From positions 248,001 to 312,000 of the forward strand of contig NZ_MHZG01000002.1 in the NCBI RefSeq assembly GCF_001830325.1: a stretch of DNA of 64,000 bases, in the 5' to 3' direction. The notes beneath the pieces are model-generated. The model worked only from the letters and a program-made list of their open reading frames with translations. It searched no databases and was not told where the DNA came from. Both the position numbers and the translations under genes were made by a program. Within the stretch, counting starts at the first letter, position 1. Every line of letters begins with the position of its first letter. Positions 31,232 to 40,840 of this stretch are shown here, in pieces. The stretch is from Polynucleobacter sp. GWA2_45_21 (GTDB lineage Bacteria > Pseudomonadota > Gammaproteobacteria > Burkholderiales > Burkholderiaceae).

Positions 31232-33109
31232 TTGAATAACAACATGCTGCAAAAAATTGGTGTTTGGCTCATCGTGGGTCTCGTGCTCTTTACTGTTTTT
31301 AAACAGTTTGATAAGCCAAGAGACGCCAATCAAGTCACCTATTCTCAATTTATGGACGATGCCAAGACTGGCAAAGTAAAACGAGTTGATGTGCAAGGTC
31401 GCACTCTGCAAGTGACGCCGAATGACGGCAGCAAGTATTCCATCATCTCCCCAGGAGATATTTGGATGGTTGGCGATTTGATGAAATACGGTGTTCAAGT
31501 AACCGGTAAAGCCGATGACGAACCGAATATGTTGGTTTCTGCTTTGTATTACCTCGGACCCACTTTATTGATTATTGGTTTCTGGTTCTTCATGATGCGT
31601 CAGATGCAGGGTGGCGGTAAGGGTGGGGCATTCTCATTCGGTAAATCCAAAGCGCGCTTGATTGATGAGAATAGCAATACTGTTACTTTTGCTGATGTTG
31701 CTGGTTGCGATGAAGCTAAGGAAGAAGTCTTTGAGATTGTGGATTTCTTAAAAGACCCGCAAAAGTTTCAAAAGCTCGGTGGTCGCATTCCGCATGGCGT
31801 ATTGCTAGTAGGCCCTCCGGGTACTGGTAAGACCCTGTTGGCTCGTGCGATTGCAGGCGAAGCAAAAGTTCCTTTCTTCTCCATCTCTGGTTCAGATTTC
31901 GTAGAGATGTTTGTTGGTGTCGGTGCATCACGTGTGCGCGACATGTTTGAGAACGCCAAGAAAAATTCCCCTTGCATCATCTTTATTGATGAGATCGATG
32001 CGGTTGGTCGTCATCGTGGTGCTGGTATGGGCGGCGGCAATGATGAGCGCGAGCAAACTCTGAACCAAATGCTGGTTGAGATGGATGGTTTTGAAAGTAA
32101 TAGCGGTGTAATCGTTGTTGCTGCAACTAACCGCTCTGATGTTTTGGATCGCGCCTTATTGCGTCCAGGTCGTTTTGACCGTCAAGTACACGTTGGCTTG
32201 CCAGACATTCGGGGTCGCGAGCAAATCCTGCAAGTGCATATGCGCAAAGTTCCGATTGATCCAGACGTAGACGCAGCTGTATTGGCACGCGGCACTCCTG
32301 GTTTCTCCGGTGCTGATTTAGCAAACTTGGTCAATGAGTCTGCATTGTTTGCAGCGCGTCGTAATAAGCGTGCAGTGGATATGAAGGACTTCGAGGATGC
32401 TAAAGACAAGATCTACATGGGTCCTGAGCGTAAGTCTGCAGTCATGCGTGAAGAAGAGCGTCGTAATACGGCGTATCACGAGTCTGGTCATGCTGTGGTT
32501 GCTAAGGTTCTACCTAAAGCCGATCCAGTACATAAGGTCACCATCATGCCGCGCGGTATGGCTCTTGGTGTGACATGGCAGTTGCCAGAGTTTGATCGTG
32601 TGAACTTGTATAAAGATCGCATGATGGAAGAGTTGGCGATTTTGTTTGGCGGACGTGCTGCTGAAGAAGTCTTCCTGCATTCCATGAGTACGGGTGCATC
32701 TAATGACTTTGAACGTGCCACCAAAATGGCGCGTGATATGGTGACGCGTTACGGCATGAGTGATAGTTTAGGTACGATGGTCTACGTTGATACCGAGTCT
32801 GAGAGCATGTTCGGTCGTACTAGTTCGAAGACAGTTTCTGAATTAACTCAACAAAAGGTGGATTCAGAGATTCGCGCCTTGGTTGATAGCCAATATGCAT
32901 TGGCAAGATCCATCCTTGAGCAAAATCGTGACAAAGTTGAGGCGATGGTTGCTGCTTTGCTGGAATGGGAAACCATTGATGCTGAGCAAATCAATGACAT
33001 CATGGAAGGTCGTCCACCACGTGCACCAAAGCCGCCACCAGCAACCCAGTTTGGTAACTCTGCTGGTACGCCAGGTCCTGCTGCCGGTGCTGCACCAGCG
33101 ACTGCTTAA
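31232..33109 (+). CDS. ftsH: ATP-dependent zinc metalloprotease FtsH
   Basis: 625-residue membrane-anchored AAA+ protease. Order: TM1 (about 5-22), periplasmic domain, TM2 (about 100-120), AAA domain with Walker A GPPGTGKT, Walker B IIFIDEID and [23 protein letters not shown], then the zinc site HESGH. Length is normal. The start is a TTG at 31232, supported by AAAGGT five bases upstream; the ATG at 31244 lacks such spacing. Confidence 0.97.
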   Translation: MNNNMLQKIGVWLIVGLVLFTVFKQFDKPRDANQVTYSQFMDDAKTGKVKRVDVQGRTLQVTPNDGSKYSIISPGDIWMVGDLMKYGVQVTGKADDEPNMLVSALYYLGPTLLIIGFWFFMMRQMQGGGKGGAFSFGKSKARLIDENSNTVTFADVAGCDEAKEEVFEIVDFLKDPQKFQKLGGRIPHGVLLVGPPGTGKTLLARAIAGEAKVPFFSISGSDFVEMFVGVGASRVRDMFENAKKNSPCIIFIDEIDAVGRHRGAGMGGGNDEREQTLNQMLVEMDGFESNSGVIVVAATNRSDVLDRALLRPGRFDRQVHVGLPDIRGREQILQVHMRKVPIDPDVDAAVLARGTPGFSGADLANLVNESALFAARRNKRAVDMKDFEDAKDKIYMGPERKSAVMREEERRNTAYHESGHAVVAKVLPKADPVHKVTIMPRGMALGVTWQLPEFDRVNLYKDRMMEELAILFGGRAAEEVFLHSMSTGASNDFERATKMARDMVTRYGMSDSLGTMVYVDTESESMFGRTSSKTVSELTQQKVDSEIRALVDSQYALARSILEQNRDKVEAMVAALLEWETIDAEQINDIMEGRPPRAPKPPPATQFGNSAGTPGPAAGAAPATA

Positions 33110-33130
33110 TTAGCCCAAGCTAATAGCAAG

Positions 33131-34006
33131 GTGATGAAGCAAAATCTGCCCGCAACATGGCGTTGCGGGCGTTTTCTTTTTGACTTCAGTAAACGTCAAT
33201 GCCCACTCGTGATGGGCATTCTCAATGCCACACCGGATTCCTTTTCGGATGGTGGCAAGTTCAAAACGCCAAGTGATGCTATTGCGCAAGCAGAGCGCAT
33301 GATTGCTGATGGTGCTGACATCATTGATATTGGTGGTGAATCTACTCGCCCTGGTGCGGAGCCTGTTTCTCTACAAGAAGAATTGGATCGCGTCTTGCCT
33401 GTCATTGAGGCTATAAAAGATTGCGGCGTAGCCTTGTCAATCGATACCTATAAAGCTGAGACTATGCGCCAAGCACTCAAGTCTGGAGTCGATTGTGTGA
33501 ATGACATCTGGGCGTTACGGCAAGAGGGCGCAGTAGATGCAATCATAGAGAGTGATCAAGATAATCCAGATAAGCAATGCGGCATTGTTTTGATGCACAT
33601 GCAACGTGACCCACAAACAATGCAATTTGATCCTGAGTATCAAGATGTGATTGCGGAAGTAAAAGAATTTTTACAAGAGCGCGTTAACTTGCTGGTCAAT
33701 CGAGGCGTTGCTAAAAATAGAATTGCCATCGATCCTGGTTTTGGATTTGGGAAGAGCTTGGAGCATAACCTCAAGATGCTGGCCGATTTTGATCAATTCT
33801 CCCAATTGGGTTATCCGGTCTTAGCAGGGATTTCTCGTAAATCCATGTTGGGCAAACTAACAGGCCGTGATACCAACGATCGTGTGGCTCCTAGTGTGGC
33901 TGCTGCCATTCTGGCGGCAGATCGGGGTGCTCGCATCATCCGCGTCCATGATGTTCAAGAGACCGTTGACTCCCTCAAGCTCTGGGAAGCTATTCAAGAC
34001 GAATAA
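33131..34006 (+). CDS. folP: Dihydropteroate synthase
   Basis: 291 residues. Joins para-aminobenzoate to the pterin in folate synthesis. LVMGILNATPDSFSDGGKF is the N-terminal signature; DIGGESTRPGA and the C-terminal RVHDVQET are also present. The start is GTG 33131 or the next-codon ATG 33134. A terminator-like hairpin (33148-33181) lies inside the first coding codons. Between ftsH and glmM, as in E. coli. Confidence 0.95.
   Translation: MMKQNLPATWRCGRFLFDFSKRQCPLVMGILNATPDSFSDGGKFKTPSDAIAQAERMIADGADIIDIGGESTRPGAEPVSLQEELDRVLPVIEAIKDCGVALSIDTYKAETMRQALKSGVDCVNDIWALRQEGAVDAIIESDQDNPDKQCGIVLMHMQRDPQTMQFDPEYQDVIAEVKEFLQERVNLLVNRGVAKNRIAIDPGFGFGKSLEHNLKMLADFDQFSQLGYPVLAGISRKSMLGKLTGRDTNDRVAPSVAAAILAADRGARIIRVHDVQETVDSLKLWEAIQDE
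33148..33181 (+). terminator. Terminator-like hairpin inside the 5' end of folP
   Basis: Perfect 9-bp stem GCCCGCAAC / GTTGCGGGC (33148-33156 and 33162-33170) with a 5-base loop, followed by GTTTTCTTTTT. It has the form of a rho-independent terminator for ftsH but overlaps folP codons 6-17. Confidence 0.7.
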
Positions 34007-34042
34007 GTCAATAAAACATGTCAGATAAAAGCTCACAAGTTT

Positions 34043-34048
34043 TATAAT
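34043..34048 (+). promoter_or_regulatory. -10 element candidate for glmM
   Basis: Exact TATAAT seven bases before the glmM ATG. The implied transcription start is at or next to the ATG, which would make this transcript leaderless. No convincing -35. Confidence 0.4.
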
Positions 34049-34055
34049 TAAGCCC

Positions 34056-35399
34056 ATGAAAAAACAATACTTTGGAACTGATGGCATCCGCGGTGAAGTA
34101 GGGCAATTTCCGATTGTTCCGGAGTTTATTACCCGCCTTGGCTATGCTGCTGGAAAAGTGCTGGTGCAAAACGCTAAGCCAGGTGAGCGTTGCAAAGTAT
34201 TGATTGGAAAAGATACCCGTGTTTCTGGTTATTTATTGGAAGCTGCTTTAGAGGCTGGCTTTGCTGCTGCTGGTGTTGATGTCATGCTGTGTGGACCAAT
34301 GCCTACCCCAGGTGTTGCTTACCTGACTAAGGCCTTGCGCTTATCCGCCGGTGTAGTGATTTCAGCATCACATAATGCTTATCAAGATAACGGTATTAAA
34401 TTTTTCTCTGCCGAAGGCGGTAAGCTCACCGACGAGTTTGAGTTAGCAATCGAAGCTGAACTTGCTAAACCGATGGGCTGCGTTAGTTCAAAAGAATTAG
34501 GTAAGGCCTTCCGTTTAGATGATGCTGCCGGCCGTTATATCGAATTTTGTAAATCCACCTTTCCTGGCGAGCTCAATCTCAAGGGAATGAAGTTGGTAGT
34601 CGATTGCGCAAATGGTGCCGCATATCACACGGCTCCCCATGTTTTTCATGAGCTCGGTGCAGAAGTGATCTCGATTGGTGTTCAACCAGATGGTAGAAAC
34701 ATTAATGATGGATGCGGTGCCACTGCTCCAGCGGCACTCATTGAAAAAGTCAAAGAGACTAAAGCGGATCTTGGGATAGCTTTGGATGGAGATGCTGATC
34801 GTTTACAGATGGTTGATGCTTCAGGCAGATTATTTAATGGCGATGAGCTCTTATACGTACTCGCAAAAGATCGTCTTGCCCGCGGAAAAAATTTAGGCGG
34901 TGTGGTTGGTACTTTGATGACCAACCTCGCTGTTGAAAATGCCATCAAAGCTTTGGGGATTGGATTTGAGCGCGCTAATGTGGGCGATCGTTATGTCTTG
35001 GAGCTGCTCAAGCAAAAAGGGTGGATTATTGGTGGTGAAGGCTCTGGCCATCTCTTGTGTCTAGATCAGCACTCCACTGGTGATGGCACTATCGCTGCAT
35101 TGCAGGTATTAGCCGCTATGAGTCAGGCCAAGAAGACGCTGGCACAGCTACTGGAGTCCGTGAACCTATTCCCCCAAGTCCTCATTAATATCAAATTTAA
35201 GGCTGGCTATGACTGGAGGGCTGATAACACCCTCAAATCCCAGATTACTCAAGTAGAAACAGAGCTTAAAGACACGGGTAGGGTGCTGATCCGCGCCTCT
35301 GGCACTGAACCCGTCTTGAGGGTCATGGTTGAGGCGAATGATGGTGCGGTTGCAATGAATGCAGCCAAGAGTATTGCTAGTCTAATCCCATCATCCTAA
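34056..35399 (+). CDS. glmM: Phosphoglucosamine mutase
   Basis: 447 residues. Interconverts glucosamine-6-phosphate and glucosamine-1-phosphate for cell-wall precursor synthesis. Active-site Ser lies in [18 protein letters not shown], the metal site in [11 protein letters not shown], and the sugar-binding segment is GGEGSGHLL; phosphate-binding [12 protein letters not shown] is near the C-terminus. It follows folP after 49 bases. Confidence 0.96.
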   Translation: MKKQYFGTDGIRGEVGQFPIVPEFITRLGYAAGKVLVQNAKPGERCKVLIGKDTRVSGYLLEAALEAGFAAAGVDVMLCGPMPTPGVAYLTKALRLSAGVVISASHNAYQDNGIKFFSAEGGKLTDEFELAIEAELAKPMGCVSSKELGKAFRLDDAAGRYIEFCKSTFPGELNLKGMKLVVDCANGAAYHTAPHVFHELGAEVISIGVQPDGRNINDGCGATAPAALIEKVKETKADLGIALDGDADRLQMVDASGRLFNGDELLYVLAKDRLARGKNLGGVVGTLMTNLAVENAIKALGIGFERANVGDRYVLELLKQKGWIIGGEGSGHLLCLDQHSTGDGTIAALQVLAAMSQAKKTLAQLLESVNLFPQVLINIKFKAGYDWRADNTLKSQITQVETELKDTGRVLIRASGTEPVLRVMVEANDGAVAMNAAKSIASLIPSS

Positions 35400-35406
35400 G
35401 TCATTG

Positions 35407-35439
35407 AATTTACTGAGGTAATTTTCAGTAAATTTACTG
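35407..35439. repeat. Nested inverted repeats between glmM and the pstS Pho box
   Basis: AATTTACTGA (35407-35416) and TCAGTAAATT (35425-35434) form a 10-bp inverted repeat with an 8-base loop. The right arm is also part of a perfect 14-base palindrome CAGTAAATTTACTG (35426-35439), which runs into the Pho box. Could be an AT-rich terminator for glmM or a protein-binding site. Confidence 0.5.
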
Positions 35440-35454
35440 TCACAAAAGAGTCAT
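35437..35454 (+). promoter_or_regulatory. Pho box (PhoB site) of the pst-pho operon
   Basis: CTGTCAC-AAAA-GAGTCAT, two 7-base direct repeats with a 4-base spacer, close to the PhoB consensus CTGTCAT-n4-CTGTCAT. Ten bases further lies TATTGT (35465-35470), a -10-like hexamer at the spacing usual for PhoB-activated promoters. It lies about 60 bases before pstS. Confidence 0.8.
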
Positions 35455-35514
35455 ACTCAATCCGTATTGTTCAGTTATCGCAATGTTGCGTGAACTATAC
35501 GAGGATTACTCCAC

Positions 35515-36537
35515 ATGAAATCATTCTTGAAAAAAGCACTAGTTATTGGTGCGATTTCAGTAGCCCCAGTTGCATTTGCAGCCGATATGACCGGTGCTGG
35601 CGCAACATTCCCATACCCAATGTACGCCAAATGGGCAGAAGCCTACAAAGCAAAAACAGGCTCCAACTTAAATTATCAATCCATTGGTTCTTCCGGTGGT
35701 ATCAAGCAAATCAAAGCAAAGACTGTAGATTTTGGTGCATCAGATAATCCAGTCAAATTTGAAGATTTGGAAAAGGATGGTTTAGTCCAGTTCCCAGCAA
35801 TCATTGGTGGTGTAGTACCGGTAATTAACGTTGAAGGTGTTAAGCCTTACGAGCTCAAGTTATCACCAGATACTTTGGCTGATATTTTTCAAGGTGTGAT
35901 CACCAACTGGAATGACAGACGCCTTGTGTTGAATAACCCTGGTTTGAAGATGCCTGACATGCCAATCACTGTTGTTCACCGTGCGGACGGTTCTGGAACT
36001 ACTGCAATTTTTACCAATTACCTGGCTAAAGTAAGTCAAAACTGGAAAGAAGCTGTTGGTGAAGGTGCAGCAGTTAAATGGCCAGCTGCCTCTTCTGTAG
36101 GCGGCAAAGGTAACGAAGGTGTTGCTGCGAACGTATCTCGTGTTAAAGGTGCGATTGGTTACGTGGAATATGCGTATGCTAAGAAAAACAAGCTGATTAG
36201 CGTTTCTTTGAAAAACAAAGATGGTCAATTTGTTCAGCCTGACGACACTACTTTTGCAGCAGCAGCAGCAGGTACTGATTGGTCTAAGATTCCAGGTATG
36301 GGTACATTTATTACCAATGCTACTGGTGCAAAATCATGGCCAATTACTGGCGCATCATTTATCTTGATGTACAAAAACCCAGAGAAGAAAGCTAACTCTG
36401 CAGAAGTGTTGAAGTTCTTTGACTTTGCTTTCAAAGAAGGCAAGCAAATGGCTCTTGAGCTTAACTATGTTCCAATGCCTGACGTAACTACTGACTTTAT
36501 TCGTAAGAATGTATGGTCTAGCATTGCCACTAAGTAA
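35515..36537 (+). CDS. pstS: Phosphate ABC transporter periplasmic binding protein
   Basis: 340 residues; high-affinity phosphate capture in the periplasm. Signal peptide of about 22 residues ending AFA before ADMTGAGATFPYPMYAKW. Phosphate-binding segments SIGSSGGIKQI and VHRADGSGTT are present. GAGGA precedes the start. First gene of pstSCAB-phoU-phoBR, behind a Pho box, so induced by phosphate limitation. Confidence 0.97.
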   Translation: MKSFLKKALVIGAISVAPVAFAADMTGAGATFPYPMYAKWAEAYKAKTGSNLNYQSIGSSGGIKQIKAKTVDFGASDNPVKFEDLEKDGLVQFPAIIGGVVPVINVEGVKPYELKLSPDTLADIFQGVITNWNDRRLVLNNPGLKMPDMPITVVHRADGSGTTAIFTNYLAKVSQNWKEAVGEGAAVKWPAASSVGGKGNEGVAANVSRVKGAIGYVEYAYAKKNKLISVSLKNKDGQFVQPDDTTFAAAAAGTDWSKIPGMGTFITNATGAKSWPITGASFILMYKNPEKKANSAEVLKFFDFAFKEGKQMALELNYVPMPDVTTDFIRKNVWSSIATK

Positions 36538-36568
36538 TTTGTTAGATTGATTGTTTAATCTCAACACT

Positions 36569-36600
36569 GAAACAGCTCCACCTTTGTGTGGGGCTGTTTC
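36569..36600 (+). terminator. Long pstS-pstC intercistronic hairpin
   Basis: Uninterrupted 13-bp stem (36569-36581 with 36588-36600, one G-T pair) and 6-base loop. No T-run follows, so it is more likely a partial terminator or an mRNA-stability hairpin that gives more PstS than PstCAB. Confidence 0.65.
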
Positions 36601-36621
36601 ATCATTAAATGAAGTCAAAAC

Positions 36622-37611
36622 ATGATTGAATCAACACAGTCACACTCAGCACCAACGCCCCAGGCTTTGCGTATTGCTAAGTTGCAACGTATTCAAGATT
36701 TCTTATTCCATGGAATAACTCAATTTTTTGCCTTATCTGTGCTGATTGCGCTGATTGGTATCATCATTTCCTTGGTGATCAACGCTTGGCCAGCATTGGA
36801 TAAATTTGGCATTAGCTTTTTCTTCACCAAAGAGTGGGACATTATTAATGGTGAATTTGGTGGCCTCATTGCCATCTATGGCACCTTAGTAACCTCTCTG
36901 ATTGCCTTACTGATTGCTGTTCCTTTAAGTTTTGGTATTGCGGTATTTCTGACTGAACTTTGCCCAGCCCCTCTTCGTAGACCGCTGGGTACCGCTGTTG
37001 AGTTACTCGCAGCTGTGCCATCCATCATTTACGGTATGTTTGGCTTGTTTATCTTTGCACCTATTTTTGCTGACTATATTCAGCCCGCATTGCAAGGAAC
37101 TTTGGGCCACATCCCTGGTTTAGGAATTCTGTTCTCAGGCCCAATGAATGGTATCGGCGTTTTATGTGCTGGCCTGATTTTAGCGATGATGGTTTTGCCT
37201 TTTATTTCGTCCGTCATGCGCGACGTCTTTGAAATCGTTCCACCAGTTCTGAAAGAATCAGCCTATGGTATTGGCTGCACTACTTGGGAAGTGGTTAAGA
37301 ATGTTGTGCTCCCTTATACAAAAGCCGGTGTGATTGGCGGCATTATGTTGGGATTGGGCCGGGCACTTGGTGAAACTATGGCGGTTACTTTTGTGATTGG
37401 TAATGCTCACCGTCTTTCTGCTTCATTATTCTCACCAGGTAATTCGATTGCCTCAACATTGGCTAATGAATTCGGTGAGGCTGAGCTTGGAGCCCATTAT
37501 TCATCTTTATTTGCATTAGGCCTTGCGCTATTCATGATTACTTTTGTCGTGTTAGCGATTGCCAAGTGGATGCTCATCAGCATGGAAAAAAAGCAGGGAC
37601 TTAAAACATGA
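36622..37611 (+). CDS. pstC: Phosphate ABC transporter permease PstC
   Basis: 329-residue inner-membrane permease with six membrane helices. The segment [17 protein letters not shown] and the coupling loop [20 protein letters not shown] are family features, as is [18 protein letters not shown]. Overlaps pstA by four bases. Confidence 0.96.
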   Translation: MIESTQSHSAPTPQALRIAKLQRIQDFLFHGITQFFALSVLIALIGIIISLVINAWPALDKFGISFFFTKEWDIINGEFGGLIAIYGTLVTSLIALLIAVPLSFGIAVFLTELCPAPLRRPLGTAVELLAAVPSIIYGMFGLFIFAPIFADYIQPALQGTLGHIPGLGILFSGPMNGIGVLCAGLILAMMVLPFISSVMRDVFEIVPPVLKESAYGIGCTTWEVVKNVVLPYTKAGVIGGIMLGLGRALGETMAVTFVIGNAHRLSASLFSPGNSIASTLANEFGEAELGAHYSSLFALGLALFMITFVVLAIAKWMLISMEKKQGLKT

Positions 37612-38474
37612 ACGGCTTATCTAATATCAATCCGGCAATTTTTGCTAGACGGAAGCGTGCCAATAAGATTGGCTTAGTTCTATCTACTGCTGCTATGGCA
37701 TTGGGAATGGCCTTTTTGCTATGGATTTTGAGTGTTTTATTTTTAAAAGGCTTTTCTTCTATCAGTTTGGATGTATTCACTCAAAGCACGCCTGCACCTG
37801 GTTCAGACGGTGGGGGTTTAGCGAACGCGATTGTTGGTAGCTTAATGATTGTAGGAAGCTGTACTCTGATTAGTACGCCGATTGGCGTATTGGCCGGCTT
37901 ATATCTCTCAGAGTATGGAGATAGAAGCAAGGTGGCCTCAGTAACCCGCTTTGTGACCGACATCATGCTATCTGCGCCATCGATTGTGATTGGCTTGTTT
38001 GTTTACGCCATTGTGGTCGCACAAGTAAGACATTTCTCAGGTTGGGCCGGCACGATCGCATTGGCTTTAATTGCGATACCAGTGGTAGTTCGCACAACTG
38101 AGAATATGCTGCGCTTAGTACCCGGAAGTTTGCGTGAGGCTGCCTATGCCTTAGGTACTCCAAAGTGGAAAGTAGCATTCATGATCACTTTGCGCGCTGC
38201 CCAAAGCGGTGTAATTACTGGTATTTTGCTGGCACTTGCCCGAGTAAGTGGTGAAACAGCGCCATTACTCTTTACCGCCCTGAATAATCAGTTTTTCTCA
38301 AGCAATATGAATGCACCGATGGCCAATTTACCGGTGGTGATTTTCCAATTCGCAATGAGCCCTTACGATAACTGGGTTGATTTGGCCTGGGCTGCAGCTT
38401 TACTAATCACCTTTGCTGTACTGGGTCTGAATATTCTTGCGCGTGTAGTTTTCCGCCAGAAAGTACAGAGTTAA
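37608..38474 (+). CDS. pstA: Phosphate ABC transporter permease PstA
   Basis: 288-residue partner permease of PstC. Motifs [17 protein letters not shown] and [20 protein letters not shown] (coupling loop) and [16 protein letters not shown] are visible. Starts inside the end of pstC (ATGA) and overlaps pstB by one base (TAATG), so the three are translationally coupled. Confidence 0.96.
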   Translation: MNGLSNINPAIFARRKRANKIGLVLSTAAMALGMAFLLWILSVLFLKGFSSISLDVFTQSTPAPGSDGGGLANAIVGSLMIVGSCTLISTPIGVLAGLYLSEYGDRSKVASVTRFVTDIMLSAPSIVIGLFVYAIVVAQVRHFSGWAGTIALALIAIPVVVRTTENMLRLVPGSLREAAYALGTPKWKVAFMITLRAAQSGVITGILLALARVSGETAPLLFTALNNQFFSSNMNAPMANLPVVIFQFAMSPYDNWVDLAWAAALLITFAVLGLNILARVVFRQKVQS

Positions 38475-39319
38475 TGAGTAATATGAAAACCATGTTTGAC
38501 TTAAATACGATTGATAGTCAAGGAATAAGAATGAACGATACAACTACACCAGTAAAAAAAGACGTTAAAAATGCCTTGGAGGTTCGCAACCTGAACTTTT
38601 ACTATGGCTCATTTCAGGGTCTAAAGGATATTAATTTAGATATTGAAGAGGGCAAGGTAACAGCATTTATTGGTCCATCTGGTTGTGGCAAGTCAACATT
38701 GCTGCGCACACTCAATCGCATGTATGACCTCTATCCAGGTCAGCGCGCTGAAGGTGAAATCAACTTTTATGGCCAGAATATTCTAGAGCCTGGACAAGAT
38801 CTTAATCTCTTGCGCTCACGAATTGGTATGGTTTTCCAAAAGCCAACTCCATTCCCAATGTCAATTTATGAAAATATTGCCTTTGGTGTACGGCTTTATG
38901 AAAAGCTTTCTCGCTCTGAAATGGATGAGCGCGTAGAGTGGGCTTTGAATAAAGCCGCTTTATGGAATGAAGCTAAAGACAAGTTAAATCAAAGTGGTCT
39001 TTCATTATCAGGTGGTCAGCAGCAGCGTTTATGTATTGCTCGAGGCGTTGCGGTAAAGCCTTCCGTGATCCTTTTGGATGAGCCAACTTCAGCATTGGAT
39101 CCGATTTCAACTGGAAAAATTGAAGAGCTCATTAACGAACTGAAGCATGAGTACACGATTGCGATTGTGACCCACAATATGCAGCAAGCAGCCCGTGTAT
39201 CGGATTACACTGCTTATATGTACCTTGGTAGCTTGATTGAGTACGGTAAAACCGATGAAATCTTTATTAAGCCTAAGCGTAAAGAAACAGAAGATTACAT
39301 AACCGGTCGATTCGGTTAA
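38474..39319 (+). CDS. pstB: Phosphate ABC transporter ATP-binding protein
   Basis: Up to 281 residues. Walker [10 protein letters not shown], signature [16 protein letters not shown], Walker [13 protein letters not shown] and H-loop [12 protein letters not shown]. The first ATG (38474) overlaps the pstA stop. An inner ATG at 38531 ([10 protein letters not shown]) has AAGGA upstream and would give the usual length of about 262 residues; either start is possible. Confidence 0.96.
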   Translation: MSNMKTMFDLNTIDSQGIRMNDTTTPVKKDVKNALEVRNLNFYYGSFQGLKDINLDIEEGKVTAFIGPSGCGKSTLLRTLNRMYDLYPGQRAEGEINFYGQNILEPGQDLNLLRSRIGMVFQKPTPFPMSIYENIAFGVRLYEKLSRSEMDERVEWALNKAALWNEAKDKLNQSGLSLSGGQQQRLCIARGVAVKPSVILLDEPTSALDPISTGKIEELINELKHEYTIAIVTHNMQQAARVSDYTAYMYLGSLIEYGKTDEIFIKPKRKETEDYITGRFG

Positions 39320-39331
39320 TTGGAGATGAAT

Positions 39332-40039
39332 ATGCCAGATAAACACCTTTCCTCACAGTTTGATGCCGATTTAAATTCTCTCTCCAGTAGATTGCTGGAG
39401 ATGGGCGGTCTTGTTGAATCCCAAATATCTTCTGCCATGCGTGCTTTTACGCAAATGGATATTGATACTTGCAATGTCGTCATCGCTAATGAAAAGACCG
39501 TCAACGATCTCGAAATTCAAATCGATATGGCTTGTACTGAGTTGATTGCACGTCGCCAACCTACTGCTCGAGATTTGCGTTTGGTGATGGCAGTATCAAA
39601 GGCTATTACTAATTTAGAACGCGCTGGTGATGAGGCAGAGCGTGTTGCTAAAAGGACCAAGCGATTGATTGAATCTGGTGTCGCTAACAATATCAACGTA
39701 GCTGAGATTCGCTTATCAGGTCAGATGGCCATTTCTTTGTTACGTCGTAGCTTAGATGCTTTTGCTCGCTTAGATACTGTGGCAGCAGCGGAGGTAGTTC
39801 AGGAAGATCGCCAGATCGATGAAGAATTCAAGGGCTTTGTTCGTAAGTTGATTACTTACATGATGGAAGATCCGCACACGATTTCCACTGGTTTAGATAT
39901 GCTCACCATTGCTAAAGCCATTGAGCGTATTGGTGATCATGCGAAGAATATTGCAGAGTTTGTGATTTATATTGCTAAAGGTTCAGATGTGCGTCATATC
40001 CCCCACGAGGACTTGGTTCGCGAGGCGAATAAACCGTAA
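39332..40039 (+). CDS. phoU: Phosphate signalling complex protein PhoU
   Basis: About 235 residues, two PhoU three-helix repeats. PhoU transmits the Pst state to PhoR and represses the Pho regulon when phosphate is plentiful. Metal-binding ExxxD-type segments are visible in NLERAGDEAERVAKR and AIERIGDHAKNIAEF. The ATG at 39332 is preferred because GGAG lies 6 bases upstream. Confidence 0.95.
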   Translation: MPDKHLSSQFDADLNSLSSRLLEMGGLVESQISSAMRAFTQMDIDTCNVVIANEKTVNDLEIQIDMACTELIARRQPTARDLRLVMAVSKAITNLERAGDEAERVAKRTKRLIESGVANNINVAEIRLSGQMAISLLRRSLDAFARLDTVAAAEVVQEDRQIDEEFKGFVRKLITYMMEDPHTISTGLDMLTIAKAIERIGDHAKNIAEFVIYIAKGSDVRHIPHEDLVREANKP

Positions 40040-40065
40040 CTATTGATACCAAGACGGAATTTGCT

Positions 40066-40779
40066 ATGACTCACCGGATATTGATTGTTGAAGATGAGCC
40101 TTCGATTGCTGAGCTCATTGCAATTAATTTAAGCCATGCAGGATATGAGGTGCAAAAGGCACTTCAAACTGAAGTTGCGGCAAGCTTGATGCGCGAGGAG
40201 CTTCCAAGTCTGCTCATCTTGGATTGGATGCTCCCTGGTAAATCTGGCGTTCAATTTGCTCGAGAACTCAGGGCAAATGAACGCACTAGGTCTTTGCCAA
40301 TACTCATGCTCACTGCCAAGAGTGAAGAGAACGACAAGGTCTTAGGTCTTGATTCTGGGGCCGATGATTACGTTACGAAGCCTTTTTCTCCTAAAGAGTT
40401 AGTAGCCCGTGTAAAGGCATTGCTGCGCCGACAAATACCACTGGAGGGGGATGGTCCCTTAGCTGTTGGCCCATTAAGACTGGACCCAGTTTCACATCGC
40501 GTGAGTGCTGTGTGGCCAAATAGTGATCCACAGACTTTATCTTTGGGGCCTACAGAGTTCCGATTGTTGCAATTTATGATGACCAACCCAGAAAGAGTCC
40601 ATTCTCGCGAGAACTTGCTCGATAAAGTCTGGGGTAATGAGGTCTATATAGAAGAGCGCACTGTTGACGTTCACATCAAGAGACTCAGGGCAGCCTTATC
40701 TCCAGCAGACTGTGATCGCTACATAGAAACAGTCCGGGGTAGCGGCTACCGAGTCACGAAAACTCCCACCCAGACCTGA
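40066..40779 (+). CDS. phoB: Phosphate regulon response regulator PhoB
   Basis: 237 residues: receiver domain (phosphoacceptor Asp in LLILDWMLPGKSG; acidic pocket VEDEPS; Lys in VTKPFSPKEL) and winged-helix OmpR-type DNA-binding domain (EFRLLQFMM, VDVHIKRLRAAL, VRGSGYRV). It should bind the Pho boxes described here. Follows phoU by 26 bases. Confidence 0.96.
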   Translation: MTHRILIVEDEPSIAELIAINLSHAGYEVQKALQTEVAASLMREELPSLLILDWMLPGKSGVQFARELRANERTRSLPILMLTAKSEENDKVLGLDSGADDYVTKPFSPKELVARVKALLRRQIPLEGDGPLAVGPLRLDPVSHRVSAVWPNSDPQTLSLGPTEFRLLQFMMTNPERVHSRENLLDKVWGNEVYIEERTVDVHIKRLRAALSPADCDRYIETVRGSGYRVTKTPTQT

Positions 40780-40840
40780 TATTCATTGGGTGGGGTGGGG
40801 ATTTTCCATTTCCCTGGTGCAGATGCTCTAAGATTGCGGA

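Noticed and set aside
36569..36600. pstS-pstC hairpin as a full terminator
   Set aside because: No T-run follows and pstCAB have no clear promoter of their own, so complete termination is unlikely.
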